From Arcanobacterium wilhelmae (GTDB taxonomy: Bacteria; Actinomycetota; Actinomycetes; Actinomycetales; Actinomycetaceae): 64,000 nucleotides of DNA. Within the stretch, counting starts at the first letter, position 1, and each line of letters begins with the position of its first letter. The DNA lies in NCBI RefSeq assembly GCF_029632765.1, contig NZ_CP121247.1, positions 248,001 to 312,000 of the forward strand. Reading direction: 5' to 3'. The translations under genes were made by a program, and so were the position numbers. The notes under the pieces are model-generated. The model was given only the letters and a program-made list of their open reading frames with translations, was not told where the DNA came from and made no database searches. This document shows, one piece after another, positions 29,999 through 39,270 of this stretch.

Positions 29999-30754
29999 TC
30001 AGTATGAGGTGAAATCCTTGCCCTCGATCTCCTTCACCGGTTCGCCAGCCTGGAGAGCCGCGAGGCGCGCCTCAACTTCGCTCATATCCTTTGAGGATTC
30101 GAGTTCGGCGAACTGTGCATCGAGCGAGGACTGCGCAACCTCGGCCTTGCCGAGCGCGAGGGCCTCTTCGCGGCGCACCTTCTCCTCGAAGCGGCCGAGC
30201 TCCGACGTGGGATCGAGCACGTTGATGGCGGAGATCGCATCCTGAACCTTGTTCTGAGCTGCGGCGGTCTTCGAACGCGCCACAAGCTGATCGCGCTTCG
30301 ACTTGAGCTCATCAAGCTTGCCGCGCATCACGTTCAGACCGTCCTTGAGCTTGGCCACAACCTCTTCCTGTGAGGCGATAACCGGCTCCGCCGCCTTGGC
30401 TTCGCCCTCGGACTGGATCTGCTTCTCGATGGCGATCTTGGCGAGGTTATCGAACTTCGCGGCGCCGTCTTCGTTGCCGGCTTCGCGCATCTGCTTGGCT
30501 TTGGCAACAGCAGCGGCGGCCTTCTGGCCCCACTCGCGTGCCGATTCCACATCTTCCTTGTAGTCCGACTGTGCGAGGCGCAGGTTACCGACGGTGACCG
30601 CAACGGCATCTTCTGCTTCGGCGATCGAGTTGGTGTAATCGCGCACCATCTGATCGAGCATCTTTTGCGGATCTTCGGCGCGATCGAGGAGCGCGTTGAC
30701 GTTGGCCTTTGCGAGCTGGGCGATACGGCCTAGGATCGACTGCTTTTCTGCCAT
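29999..30754 (-). CDS. PspA/IM30 family protein
   Basis: A 251-residue coiled-coil peripheral membrane protein of the ESCRT-III-like PspA/Vipp1 family, which protects or remodels the inner membrane under stress. The N-terminal amphipathic helix (ILGRIAQLAKANVNALLDRAEDPQKMLDQMVRDY) is diagnostic; the rest is heptad-rich helix. The ATG has AAAGG upstream. It lies downstream of the TPM-domain gene on the same strand (103-base gap), a pairing known for PspA homologs. Confidence 0.95.
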   Translation of the reverse strand: MAEKQSILGRIAQLAKANVNALLDRAEDPQKMLDQMVRDYTNSIAEAEDAVAVTVGNLRLAQSDYKEDVESAREWGQKAAAAVAKAKQMREAGNEDGAAKFDNLAKIAIEKQIQSEGEAKAAEPVIASQEEVVAKLKDGLNVMRGKLDELKSKRDQLVARSKTAAAQNKVQDAISAINVLDPTSELGRFEEKVRREEALALGKAEVAQSSLDAQFAELESSKDMSEVEARLAALQAGEPVKEIEGKDFTSY

Positions 30755-30857
30755 GGTTTGCCTTTCGTTGAAGTATGTGCGCCTTGCGAAAGACGCTTAC
30801 GGGTAATTTTACTGAGGATTGTTTGCGGATGTGGGCATCTTCGCGCGTGGCCGAACC

Positions 30858-32765
30858 TTAGAACTTCAGCGACCCTCCGCCGCCGCCGCCGAAGGAACCG
30901 CCACCAAAGCTTCCGCCGCCGAAGGAACCACCCCAGCTTCCGCCACCCCAGCTTCCGCCCGAGCGGTGACCGGAGGAGGAGATTCCGTTCAGAATACCGC
31001 CGATAATCATGCCGGTGAGGAGGTCGTTACCTCCTCCTCCGCCTCGGCGCTGGTCGGCGTCGTTGTAGCGGATATCGTTGCGAGTTGCAGCGAGCGCACT
31101 CGAGGACTGCTCGACGGCGGAGCGCGCGTATTCTGCCTTCGCCTCGAGTTCCGTTTCACGCGTAGCCTGGGCGAGCGCCGTGCGCGCCCGGGCGAGTAGG
31201 GTGCGGGCGTCCGCTCCGACGGCGGCGCGGTAGGTGGAGATCAAGGAGTCGGTTTGCGCGATGTTTTCCGTAGCCGTGCCCATATCGGATTCGATGCGCC
31301 CCTGGGTTCGCCGACGCTGATCGTCGGCCGCGCGCACGCCCGTCAGCGCCAGGTCCAACGCTTCTTCCGCCGTGCGCAGATCACGTTGCAACGTGAGGAA
31401 ATCGTTGTCTGCGCCAACGCGCGCCAGCACCTTCCGCGCCTCCCCGGCCCGGGCGCTAATCGCCTGATCTCCACCTCCCAGCCGTTCGGCGTCGGCGACG
31501 TCGGAGGTGAGCGACGCAGCCGCGGCCGCGACAGCCTCCTTCGCACCCGCAATCAAACCCGGCGCCTGATCGACGCTCGCAACGAGATCCGACGCCTGCC
31601 CGATCGCTCCCTCGGCGAGCTGAGCGTAGGGAACCGCCTTGTTCTTCTCACCCTTCTCGGCAAGCTCAGTACCGGTGGTGATCGACTCGCCAGAAGCCGC
31701 GAGCAAGCCCTCCACCTGATGTGGAATGTTTTCGAAACTCACCAGCATTTGAGGTGCGTACGAGCGCCTCAAATCCTCAATCTTCTTCGCCACCAGCGGC
31801 AGCCCGCTCGAAATCTCCGAGCTGCGCTGCGTGAGCTCAGCGAGCTTCTCGTCCACGCGGCGAGCCAACGCACGAAGCTCCGAGAACGCCTTCTGGTGTT
31901 CGGCAAGTACCCCCTGCACTGATTTTGAAAGCTCCAAAATCTTGCCGTTCATCTCGCGCTGCTCGGCCGGAGTTTCTGGATCGTCGTCGCCCAAGAGCTT
32001 TTGAAGCATGAACGCCTCGTGTACCTGGCCCTGAGCGCCTGCAAGCGCAGTGGTGAACTTCGCCGTGGCCTCCACCCCGAATTCAGCCTTCGCGAACTCG
32101 AGCTCGGCTAGCGCCGAACGGAGGTTATCGTCCGCGTCCAGCAGCGCTGCTGAGGCCTCCTGCGCAAGCTTTTCGATATTCGCGCTTTCCATCTTCTTCT
32201 TGTTGCGCGCCTTCACGCGCGAGACGGCAAACACTCCCGCACCGACGGCGAGCGCACCACCCGCGATCGGAACAATCGGCGGGGTCGAGCCACCATGCTC
32301 CACCGTGGAGCCGTCCATTGCAGAGGTCACGTTCTGTGCGAGCTTCTGGATTCCCACATCCCAATTCTTGTTTTTGAACTCTGCCAATACTTCATCGCTC
32401 AGCGACTGCTGCAACACTGCGGCTGTTACGCCGTCATACCCGTCAAGCGCATAGAAGCCAATATCGCGGGTTTTCGTCGCGATCGCAACGAGCCCCTGTC
32501 CTTGCTTCAACCCCGACTTCTCGGCTGTGTCCTTCGCCCAGCTTTCCGAGTTCATACCGGAGAAATCATCCACGATCACTACGTACAAACCCGTGTTCGG
32601 CACCCGCGCCACTGAGTTATATGTGGCGGCAGAATCAACAACAACGCCCGATTCGTCAACGAAATGAGCCTCAACACCATGCGGCTCCACCGCAAAAGCG
32701 GCCGCTGGCCACAACACGCCAACCACCACCGCGGCACCGGCAGCGGCCTTTGCCAATCGAAACAC
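30858..32765 (-). CDS. TPM-domain membrane protein with Gly/Ser-rich tail
   Basis: 635 residues from a GTG with AAAGGAGG upstream. A signal peptide (LAKAAAGAAVVVGVLWPAAAFA) leads to a TPM domain (about 30-155; VPNTGLYVVIVDDFSG, GQGLVAIATKTRDIGFYAL), then a TM helix near 165-185 (VPIAGGALAVGAGVFAVSRV). A long cytoplasmic coiled-coil follows, and the tail is built of GGSWGGGS and FGGGS units. TPM domains are linked to membrane quality control in plants and occur beside PspA in bacteria. A joint membrane-stress role is inferred from the neighbourhood. Confidence 0.92.
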   Translation of the reverse strand: MFRLAKAAAGAAVVVGVLWPAAAFAVEPHGVEAHFVDESGVVVDSAATYNSVARVPNTGLYVVIVDDFSGMNSESWAKDTAEKSGLKQGQGLVAIATKTRDIGFYALDGYDGVTAAVLQQSLSDEVLAEFKNKNWDVGIQKLAQNVTSAMDGSTVEHGGSTPPIVPIAGGALAVGAGVFAVSRVKARNKKKMESANIEKLAQEASAALLDADDNLRSALAELEFAKAEFGVEATAKFTTALAGAQGQVHEAFMLQKLLGDDDPETPAEQREMNGKILELSKSVQGVLAEHQKAFSELRALARRVDEKLAELTQRSSEISSGLPLVAKKIEDLRRSYAPQMLVSFENIPHQVEGLLAASGESITTGTELAEKGEKNKAVPYAQLAEGAIGQASDLVASVDQAPGLIAGAKEAVAAAAASLTSDVADAERLGGGDQAISARAGEARKVLARVGADNDFLTLQRDLRTAEEALDLALTGVRAADDQRRRTQGRIESDMGTATENIAQTDSLISTYRAAVGADARTLLARARTALAQATRETELEAKAEYARSAVEQSSSALAATRNDIRYNDADQRRGGGGGNDLLTGMIIGGILNGISSSGHRSGGSWGGGSWGGSFGGGSFGGGSFGGGGGGSLKF

Positions 32766-32951
32766 CAGCGAACCTCCTTTGGTATCTTGCCCACAAATCT
32801 ACCAAGCCTACCGACGTCGCGCCGCTTCCGTTTCGCTCCAAGCGGCACACCGGCGTCGGTAAAAAGGTGCGCAAAGTGCCATAATAGGGGGACGTAGTTT
32901 TATCTGTCCGCGGGCCTGCCGCGGCAAACACACAAGAAAGAGAGTGAAGCT

Positions 32952-33329
32952 GTGCCTACCGGAAAGGTGAAGTTCTTCGACGAATCGAAGGGGTTCGGTT
33001 TTATTTCTGGCGACGACGGCGAGTCCGTGTACCTGCCCGCGAGTGCGTTGCCGATCGGTGCGCGCGTGAAGGCCGGTACCCGCGTTGAATACGGAGTTGG
33101 CGAAACACGCCGCGGTCCGGCAGCGCTCTCGGTTGACGTGATTGCAAAGCCAGCCTCACTGGCGGCGGCCGCGCGCCGCAAGCCGGAAGAGATGCGCCCC
33201 CTGATCGAAGATCTCATTAAGATCCTCGATTCGGCGTCCGAACAGCTCCGTCGTGGCCGCTATCCAAAGGACGGCCCGCGGATCGCCATGGCTTTGCGCG
33301 CTCTCGCAGAGGATTTTGATGTCGAATAA
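32952..33329 (+). CDS. Cold-shock domain protein with C-terminal extension
   Basis: RNA/DNA-binding OB-fold protein. Residues 1-67 hold the cold-shock domain with RNP1-like GKVKFFDESKGFGFISGDDG and a degenerate RNP2 region. The remaining 58 residues (RKPEEMRPLIEDLIKILDSASEQLRRGRYP) form the extension typical of the larger actinobacterial CspB-type proteins, against about 67 residues for a simple Csp. The GTG start at 32952 is preceded by AGAAAGAGAG. The stop overlaps the DUF3027 start by 11 bases, implying coupling. Confidence 0.94.
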   Translation: MPTGKVKFFDESKGFGFISGDDGESVYLPASALPIGARVKAGTRVEYGVGETRRGPAALSVDVIAKPASLAAAARRKPEEMRPLIEDLIKILDSASEQLRRGRYPKDGPRIAMALRALAEDFDVE

Positions 33330-34113
33330 TCGTATTACGCCAGGTGATCGCCCGGTGAAAGACAAACTGCTCGGCGCCGCCGTCGAGCAGGCTCGTGCCG
33401 CCATCGTTGAGGTGACGAAGGAAGCGAATATTGGCGAGCACGCTGGCATGGTCCAGGAAGATGATCGCGTGATCACTCATGCCTTCGAGTGTCTCCTGCC
33501 CGGGTATCAGGGCTGGTTCTGGAGTGTCACACTCACGCGCGCGCCGCGCTCAAAGAAGGTCACAGTTTCGGAAGTCGTGATGCGCCCAGGGCCGGAGGCT
33601 CTGCTCGCGCCCTCCTGGGTTCCGTGGGCGGATCGGCTCAAGCCAGCGGACGTTTCACCCTCGGATCGCCTCCCGTACAACCCAGATGATCCGAACCTGG
33701 CGCCAGTGGAAGATCCTGATCTGGATCAGGGTTTTGAAGCAACGGGGATCGATGCAGACGCGTCGGCAATCTTCGAACTCGGGCTCGGCCGCAAGCGCGT
33801 CATGTCCGACGCCGGGCGCGCCGCCACCTTCCGCCGCTGGTATCGCGGCGACGGTGGCCCGCGCAACCAGGCCACCCGTGATGCGAAGGCCCCCTGCGCT
33901 ACCTGTGGATATTTCCTGCGCATGGATGGTTCGGCCCGTGCACTGTTCGGCGTCTGCGGCAACGAGTGGTCGGCGTTTGACGGCCACGTAGTCTCCCTCG
34001 ATCATGGGTGCGGTTCGCATTCGGAAACGGATACTCCCAAGCGCACGCCGCTGTGGGATCCGAGCGAGCCGGTCCTCAACGATCGAGATCTCGAAATTAT
34101 CGAGGAAAAGTAG
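33319..34113 (+). CDS. DUF3027 domain protein
   Basis: An actinobacterial protein of 264 residues without an assigned role. The N-terminal part (HAFECLLPGYQGWFWSVTLTRAPRSKKVTVSEVVMRPG and LLAPSWVPWADRL) is the DUF3027 core. A C-terminal metal-binding-like segment follows (CATCGYFLRMDG, GVCGNEWSAFDGHVVSLDHGCGSH), with four cysteines and two histidines that could coordinate zinc. The ATG lies inside the csp 3' end. manA starts 3 bases after the stop, so csp, this gene and manA form one operon. Confidence 0.9.
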   Translation: MSNNRITPGDRPVKDKLLGAAVEQARAAIVEVTKEANIGEHAGMVQEDDRVITHAFECLLPGYQGWFWSVTLTRAPRSKKVTVSEVVMRPGPEALLAPSWVPWADRLKPADVSPSDRLPYNPDDPNLAPVEDPDLDQGFEATGIDADASAIFELGLGRKRVMSDAGRAATFRRWYRGDGGPRNQATRDAKAPCATCGYFLRMDGSARALFGVCGNEWSAFDGHVVSLDHGCGSHSETDTPKRTPLWDPSEPVLNDRDLEIIEEK

Positions 34114-34116
34114 CCG

Positions 34117-35343
34117 GTGGAATTTCTCGCCGGTCAGCCCAAGCACTACTCGTGGGGGTCGCGAAGCGCGATCCCCACGATGTTTGGTTTACCGGCGGGG
34201 GATCAGCCAGTAGCCGAACTGTGGCTGGGTGCCCACCCGCTGGGCCCGGCGCTCCTCGGCCGGGAGTTCACTGCCGCTTTCGGGCGCGAGGTGGGCACCG
34301 GCGTCGTCGATCTTGCCGCGCACGTAGCAGGTGCGCCCGAGCGCGTGCTGGGCGCCGACGTCGCGCGCCGCACCGGCGGCACACTACCGTTCCTGTTGAA
34401 ACTGATCGCCCCCGCGGAGCCGCTCTCGCTCCAGGTGCACCCCTCGATCGCTCAGGCGCGCGCTGGTTTCGCGGCAGAAGAGGTGGCCGGCGTTCCTTTC
34501 GATTCGGCTGCGCGTAACTACAAGGATCGCAACCACAAGCCGGAGCTCGTGTATGCGCTGACCCGGTTCGAAGCCGTGGTGGGGTTTCGGTCGCCGCGCC
34601 GGATCCTCGGAGTGCTTGCCGGGCTCGATACGCCTCTCACGCGCCGGCTTGCGCAGTTTGTGGAGGAGCAACCCGACGCCGGTGGGGTGAAGGCTGCGTT
34701 CGAATGGCTGTTGTCGGCGGGTTCGCGCCCGACTGCTCAGGCGGTTGCCGAAGTGGCGGCCGCGTGTGAGGTGCGCCCTGCCGAGGAAAGCCCGTCGCCG
34801 CGCGCGGACCGCATTGTCGCCTACCTGTCGCAGTTTTACCCTGGCGATCCGGGCGTGGTCGCGTCGTTGCTTCTCAACCCGGTTACTCTCGCGCCGGGCG
34901 AGGCGATGTTTACGCCCGCCGGCACTGTGCATGCGTATCTTTCGGGGATGGGCGTGGAGGTGATGGCCGCCTCCGATAACGTGATGCGCGCCGGGCTTAC
35001 CCCCAAACATGTGGACGTGCCGGCGCTGCTCTCGGTGTTGGATACGGTGGCTGCGCCGCCGATCCGCATTGCACCCGAGCGGGTCAGCCCCGTGCAGTCC
35101 ACGTTCTATGCGCCGGTGGACGATTTTGAGCTCTCGGTGATCACGCTTCGCGACGCTTCAAGTTGGACGCGTGTTCGCGGTTCTGGCCCGCGCATTCTGC
35201 TGTGCCTGGAAGGTGCCGCGCAGATTCACAGCGCCGGGGGAGTGCTGACGATGAACACTGGTTCCGCTGTTCTCGTGGAAGCCGCCGACGCCGGGGTGGA
35301 GCTTCGTGGGGCCGGCAAGTTTGTGCAGGCGGACGTGCCCTAA
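34117..35343 (+). CDS. manA: Mannose-6-phosphate isomerase, class I
   Basis: Zinc enzyme interconverting mannose 6-phosphate and fructose 6-phosphate, feeding GDP-mannose and glycoconjugate synthesis. The 408 residues start at GTG 34117. Metal ligands are visible in SLQVHPS (Gln/His), NHKPELVYALT (Glu) and GTVHAYLSGMG (His). The MEFLAGQPKHYSWGSRSAIP start and AELWLGAHPLGP are family hallmarks. It is the third gene of the csp-DUF3027 operon; no further mannose gene is adjacent. Confidence 0.96.
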   Translation: MEFLAGQPKHYSWGSRSAIPTMFGLPAGDQPVAELWLGAHPLGPALLGREFTAAFGREVGTGVVDLAAHVAGAPERVLGADVARRTGGTLPFLLKLIAPAEPLSLQVHPSIAQARAGFAAEEVAGVPFDSAARNYKDRNHKPELVYALTRFEAVVGFRSPRRILGVLAGLDTPLTRRLAQFVEEQPDAGGVKAAFEWLLSAGSRPTAQAVAEVAAACEVRPAEESPSPRADRIVAYLSQFYPGDPGVVASLLLNPVTLAPGEAMFTPAGTVHAYLSGMGVEVMAASDNVMRAGLTPKHVDVPALLSVLDTVAAPPIRIAPERVSPVQSTFYAPVDDFELSVITLRDASSWTRVRGSGPRILLCLEGAAQIHSAGGVLTMNTGSAVLVEAADAGVELRGAGKFVQADVP

Positions 35344-35411
35344 AGCTGGCGGTGCGGCTGCAGTGTCTGCGGTTGGACTGAGGGCGGGGCCCGCGCCTGA
35401 GGTGCGTGCGT

Positions 35412-35472
35412 AACTCTGTCAGTTGGTTCAGGCGTTGCGTATAGAGCAACGCCTCGCGGGATTGATTGAGTT
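35412..35472. repeat. 61-bp hairpin repeat, copy C
   Basis: The same 61-base length, AACTC/GAGTT ends and AGGCGTTGC/GCAACGCCT core stem as copies A and B near 9.8 kb, with about a dozen differences. The left flank GCGTGCGT and right flank GTGCACGG are shared too. Within the 323-base gap between manA and the permease gene this and the promoter at 35630 are all I see. Confidence 0.88.
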
Positions 35473-35629
35473 GTGCACGGGCTTCCCGACGGCGGGGCCT
35501 GGTTGCGAGTGGGCGGGGTGGAGACGCGTGGTGAAGGCCACGAAACGGGTAGAAATGGCGGAAAGTCGCCACTTCGTCGTCGGGCGTTCGGAATGTGAGA
35601 CGCAAGCCGTTCGCATAGTGGACACTGGC

Positions 35630-35658
35630 TTGTCTCGTGTGTGGGTGCGAGCTACAGT
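35630..35658 (+). promoter_or_regulatory. Candidate promoter of the purine permease gene
   Basis: TTGTCT (35630-35635), 17 bases, TACAGT (35653-35658). A start site 6-8 bases on would fall almost on the GTG at 35667, predicting a leaderless or near-leaderless mRNA. That fits the absence of a ribosome-binding site. Confidence 0.5.
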
Positions 35659-35666
35659 TGCCGTAC

Positions 35667-37142
35667 GTGAGTACTTCTATTGCAGAAAAGCAGAGCCCTG
35701 CTGCGGCCGGCTCAACCTCGTCCATTGATCGCCTCTTCCGCATCTCGCGCCGAGGCTCCACGCTCGCTACGGAAATCCGCGGCGGCATCGTCACGTTCTT
35801 CGCGATGGCCTACATCCTCGTGCTAAACCCCCTCATCCTGCAGGGCCCTGATTCCACCGGGCACTACCTCGGCGGCGGAACCGCGCCGAATATCCCCGCA
35901 ATCGCTGCGGGCACTGCACTCGTTGCCGGCGTGATGTCGATCCTCATGGGCTCGATCGCGAACTACCCGATCGCGCTTGCGGCCGGCCTCGGCCTGAACT
36001 CGATGGTGGCCTCCACGATCGTCCAGATCCCCGGCATGACCTGGGCAGACGGCATGGGCATCATTGTGATCGAAGGTTTCGTGATCCTTCTGCTCGTGCT
36101 CACTGGCCTGCGCGAAGCGATCTTCCGCGCCGTGCCGCGCTTCCTGCGCGCTGCGATCTCCGTGAGCCTTGGCCTGTTTATTACGCTGATCGGCCTGCTC
36201 AACGCTGGCCTCGTCCACACCTTCCCCGGTGGCTTGTCGTTCGGTATCAACGGCTCGGTTGGCTCGTGGCCGCTCGTCGTTTTCGTCTTCGGCGTTGTGG
36301 TGATCATTGTGGGCCTCATCCGCAAGATCAAGGGTGCCGTGCTGTGGGGCATCCTCGCCGCCACTGTGTTTGCCCTCATTGCTGAGGCGATCGGACACTT
36401 CGGCGTTCGTGGCGACAAGAACCCGATGGGCTGGGCGCTCACCGTTCCAGCGCTCAATGGTTCGCCGGTGAACCTTCCCGATTTCTCCACGCTTGGCCAG
36501 TTCTCTGTGGTTGGCCCGTTCCAGAAGGTGGGCGTGGTTGCGGTTGCCGTGCTCGCGTTCTCGATTCTCCTGTCCGACTTCTTCGACACTCTCGGCACCA
36601 TGATCGCCGTCGGAACCGAAGGTGGCCTCCTCGACAAGGAAGGCAACCCGCCGTCGGCCCGCCAGATCCTCATTGTTGATTCGATGGGTGCGATGGCTGG
36701 TGGTCTTGGTGGCGTGTCGTCAAACACCGTGTTCGTGGAGTCGACTACCGGCGTCGCCGAAGGCGCCCGTACCGGAATCGCGCCGATCGTGACAGGCACG
36801 CTGTTCCTCCTCGCCACGTTCCTCTCGCCGCTGTTCGCGATGGTGCCGAACGAGGCGGCCGCGCCCGCGTTGGTAACCGTCGGCTTCCTCATGATGCAGC
36901 AGGTGGTGGATATCGATTGGAAGGCGCTCCACATCGCGATCCCGTCGTTCATGACGATCGCCATGGCTCCGTTCGCCTTCTCGATTTCTGTGGGTATCGG
37001 CGCCGGCTTCCTGACCTACATTCTCGTTGAGGTGGCGCGCGGCAAGGCCCGCAACATTCACCCGCTGATGTGGGGCTCGGGCGTGGTGTTCGTGGTGTAC
37101 TTCCTCCTCGACCCGATCCAGAAGCTCCTCGGCGTTGCCTGA
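35667..37142 (+). CDS. NCS2-family purine permease (AzgA/PbuG-like)
   Basis: A cytoplasmic-membrane importer, probably for hypoxanthine/guanine/adenine. From GTG 35667 it has 491 residues and about 12 TM segments. Family-typical parts: GGIVTFFAMAYILVLNPLIL near the N-terminus, ALAAGLGLNSMVA, the half-helix region LLSDFFDTLGTMIAVGTEGG and VESTTGVAEGARTG. No purine enzyme or purine-riboswitch-like leader adjoins it. A terminator follows at 37183. Confidence 0.94.
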   Translation: MSTSIAEKQSPAAAGSTSSIDRLFRISRRGSTLATEIRGGIVTFFAMAYILVLNPLILQGPDSTGHYLGGGTAPNIPAIAAGTALVAGVMSILMGSIANYPIALAAGLGLNSMVASTIVQIPGMTWADGMGIIVIEGFVILLLVLTGLREAIFRAVPRFLRAAISVSLGLFITLIGLLNAGLVHTFPGGLSFGINGSVGSWPLVVFVFGVVVIIVGLIRKIKGAVLWGILAATVFALIAEAIGHFGVRGDKNPMGWALTVPALNGSPVNLPDFSTLGQFSVVGPFQKVGVVAVAVLAFSILLSDFFDTLGTMIAVGTEGGLLDKEGNPPSARQILIVDSMGAMAGGLGGVSSNTVFVESTTGVAEGARTGIAPIVTGTLFLLATFLSPLFAMVPNEAAAPALVTVGFLMMQQVVDIDWKALHIAIPSFMTIAMAPFAFSISVGIGAGFLTYILVEVARGKARNIHPLMWGSGVVFVVYFLLDPIQKLLGVA

Positions 37143-37182
37143 CGCTGGTGGAGCCCCAGCTCGCGTGGTGGTGAAGCTGGGA

Positions 37183-37217
37183 GGGAGCCGGATGTGTTGT
37201 GAGCGCGTCCGGCTCCC
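37183..37217 (+). terminator. Terminator after the purine permease
   Basis: GGGAGCCGGA (37183-37192) pairs with TCCGGCTCCC (37208-37217), followed by TTT. The 3' arm and its tail are imperfectly duplicated just downstream (about 37225-37245). Confidence 0.82.
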
Positions 37218-37254
37218 TTTATTTTGGGCGTGTCCGGTTCCCTTTATTAATAAT

Positions 37255-37310
37255 AAGGTGAGCGCCGACGTCGGGCGGGCTGGTACGTAAGGTGAGCGCC
37301 GACGTCGGGG
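37255..37310. repeat. Short direct repeat with GACGTCGG cores
   Basis: AAGGTGAGCGCCGACGTCGG occurs at about 37255 and again about 35 bases later, between the permease terminator and the DtxR-family gene. Confidence 0.75.
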
Positions 37311-37395
37311 TCGGGGTTATGCCCGTGGCGACGTTTGCGCGAGAAAAGTTCGCGAAATCGGTAAGCTGAGGACAGACTTTGTGAAAGGACAAGCC

Positions 37396-38082
37396 GTGAG
37401 CGACCTTATCGATACCACTGAGATGTACCTCAAGACGGTCTATTCGCTGATCGAGGAGGGTACTCCTGCGCTCCGCGCGCGAATTGTTGAACGACTTGGA
37501 CAGTCTGGACCTACAGTGTCTGAAACGATCGCGCGCATGGAACGCGACGGTCTTGTGGAGCTCGATGGGCGCCAGATTCACTTCACTGCCCAGGGGGTGA
37601 ACCGTGCGGCGCATGTGATGCGCCGGCACCGTGTGGCTGAGCGCCTGATGAACGACGTTCTTAAGCTCGATCTGGAACGTATTCACGACGAGGCATGCCG
37701 TTGGGAGCACGTGATGAGCGACGACGTGGTGGAAAAAATCGAGCGCTTCCTTGATTCGCCCACCACGGATCCCTTCGGTAACCCGATTCCGGACGCGCAG
37801 GCGCACGATCCAGCCGAGCTTTCTGGGAAGGCGGCAGGGTTGCTGAGTTTAACCCAGGTGATGGAAGGCCTCGGGGATGGCGAGAAAGTGCGTGTGAAAG
37901 TGGCGCGGCTCGGGGAGGTCGTTCAAGACGATCCCGAGATGATCGCAATGGTCACCGATTTGGGAATCCTCCCAGGAAAAGAGTTGGTGGTGAGTGCCGC
38001 GCAGGTTCGCACTGATCTGGGAGAGTTGATCGAGTTCTCACCGCACGTTCGCCATGCGGTGTTTGTCGAGCGCGTGAACTAG
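37396..38082 (+). CDS. DtxR/IdeR-family metal-dependent repressor
   Basis: Iron- or manganese-dependent transcriptional regulator, 228 residues. GTG 37396 (MSDLIDTTEMYLKTVYSL) is chosen because it aligns with the family start and has AAAGGA upstream; the frame is open five codons further. The winged helix (LGQSGPTVSETIARMERDGLVEL) binds DNA. The dimerisation/metal domain contains RHRVAERLMNDVLKLDLERIHDEACRWEHVMSD, with the Cys, Glu and His ligands of DtxR. The C-terminal SH3-like domain is present (KVRVKVARLGEVV...FVERVN). A possible target site is upstream of the cytochrome-b5 gene at 56738. Confidence 0.95.
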   Translation: MSDLIDTTEMYLKTVYSLIEEGTPALRARIVERLGQSGPTVSETIARMERDGLVELDGRQIHFTAQGVNRAAHVMRRHRVAERLMNDVLKLDLERIHDEACRWEHVMSDDVVEKIERFLDSPTTDPFGNPIPDAQAHDPAELSGKAAGLLSLTQVMEGLGDGEKVRVKVARLGEVVQDDPEMIAMVTDLGILPGKELVVSAAQVRTDLGELIEFSPHVRHAVFVERVN

Positions 38083-38146
38083 ATCTCTGGTGTAGTGGCG
38101 GCGCTCACCTGAAATCTGGGAATTTAGTGGGAATTCCAGATGAATT

Positions 38147-38172
38147 GTTATAGAACTGTGACTTTTCGATAA
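38147..38172 (+). promoter_or_regulatory. Direct-repeat element upstream of NlpC/P60 gene 1
   Basis: GTTAT (38147), GTGAC (38158) and GATAA (38168), spaced 11 and 10 bases. The same order and spacing recur upstream of the paralog at 39271. It resembles tandem half-sites of an OmpR-type regulator; MtrA is the natural candidate because it controls NlpC/P60 genes in other Actinobacteria. Confidence 0.55.
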
Positions 38173-38235
38173 CAGCTTGCTAGTGTCTCATTTTGTGGCG
38201 CTCCTACTAGGGGCGGATGAAGGAGAATGACACTT

Positions 38236-38982
38236 ATGGCAAAGCACGCAATGGCCCCGGAGCATGGCACAGTTACTCGTTATGGAGTTGCCGGCGCCGC
38301 ACTCGCTTCCGTTGCTGGGGTTTTCGTCGGAATGTCGAGCCCTGCGGCCGCTGATACTCATACTGATGCCGCAAAGCGCGCAGTTGTTCCAACAACCGTG
38401 GAGGTGGCCACCGCTCAAGCGGCTTCAACCGTGAAGGTTGAGACCGCCGAGGTTGGCAAGTGGGAAATCGCCAAGGTTGATTTCGATGCCAAGGCTGCTC
38501 CGGAACCTGTTGCTGATCAGCCCGAGCAGTCGGCACCTGAGGCTGAAAATCAGGCCCCGGCGCCGCGCGCGCAGCAGAGCCGTGCAACCCAGCGCAATGA
38601 TGCTGCTCCGGCGAACAAGGCGAAGGCTGCCGCACCGCGCGTGGTGGGCAGTGGAAACTCGGCCGTTGTTTCGATCGCTCGCCAGTACTCCGGCGCTCCC
38701 TACCGCTCGGGTGGTGCCACTCCAGCTGGTTGGGATTGCTCGGGCTTCACTTCTTACGTGTTCGCGCAGGCAGGCATTCATCTTCCTCGCACTTCGGGTG
38801 CGCAGCGCTCGGCTGGCACTGTAATTCCGGCGTCGCAGGCTCGCCCGGGTGACCTGGTGTGGTGGCCGGGCCACGTAGGTATCTACACGGGGAATGGTCA
38901 GCACATTGCAGCTCGTAACCCTGCCGCTGGCACCTATGAAGGCCCGGTGTACGGTAACCCGACTTATGTTCGTGTGGGCTGA
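38236..38982 (+). CDS. Secreted NlpC/P60 peptidoglycan hydrolase 1
   Basis: Predicted D,L-endopeptidase that cleaves peptide stems. ATG 38236 is preferred because AAGGAG (38220-38225) is correctly spaced; an ATG at 38227 is too close to it. 248 residues: signal peptide (VAGAALASVAGVFVGMSSPAAA), an N-terminal segment with the phrase EIAKVDFDAKAAPE, an Ala/Pro/Glu linker, and the NlpC/P60 domain. The nucleophile is in GWDCSGFTSYVFAQAG, the His in WPGHVGIYTG, and a third polar residue lies in GNGQHIAARNP. Followed by a terminator. Its paralog starts at 39377. Confidence 0.94.
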   Translation: MAKHAMAPEHGTVTRYGVAGAALASVAGVFVGMSSPAAADTHTDAAKRAVVPTTVEVATAQAASTVKVETAEVGKWEIAKVDFDAKAAPEPVADQPEQSAPEAENQAPAPRAQQSRATQRNDAAPANKAKAAAPRVVGSGNSAVVSIARQYSGAPYRSGGATPAGWDCSGFTSYVFAQAGIHLPRTSGAQRSAGTVIPASQARPGDLVWWPGHVGIYTGNGQHIAARNPAAGTYEGPVYGNPTYVRVG

Positions 38983-39006
38983 AATTTAGCTTTCAAATAT
39001 TGAGCG

Positions 39007-39043
39007 CGGTGGGCGCGAGAGGAAAAACCTCTCGCGCCCACCG
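39007..39043 (+). terminator. Terminator after NlpC/P60 gene 1
   Basis: Perfect 16-bp stem, CGGTGGGCGCGAGAGG (39007-39022) with its complement (39028-39043), loop AAAAA. Confidence 0.87.
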
Positions 39044-39270
39044 TTGCATTGTGTGCGGGGTTGGTGTGTGAGGAAGTGGGATGAGGGGTGGTTTGGATGT
39101 TTTTCTGGGGTGTGCTAGGTAAGAAATCCAGGCCAGATTTCCTCCTCGGGGATGACGAAAAACGCCAATGTCTCACTACGTAACATTGTTGCGTCCCCCA
39201 CAGTGGTACCGTGGAAACCGCGATATCTCGCCAAAAAATATCTTCAATAAAATGAAATGTTTACCGAATC

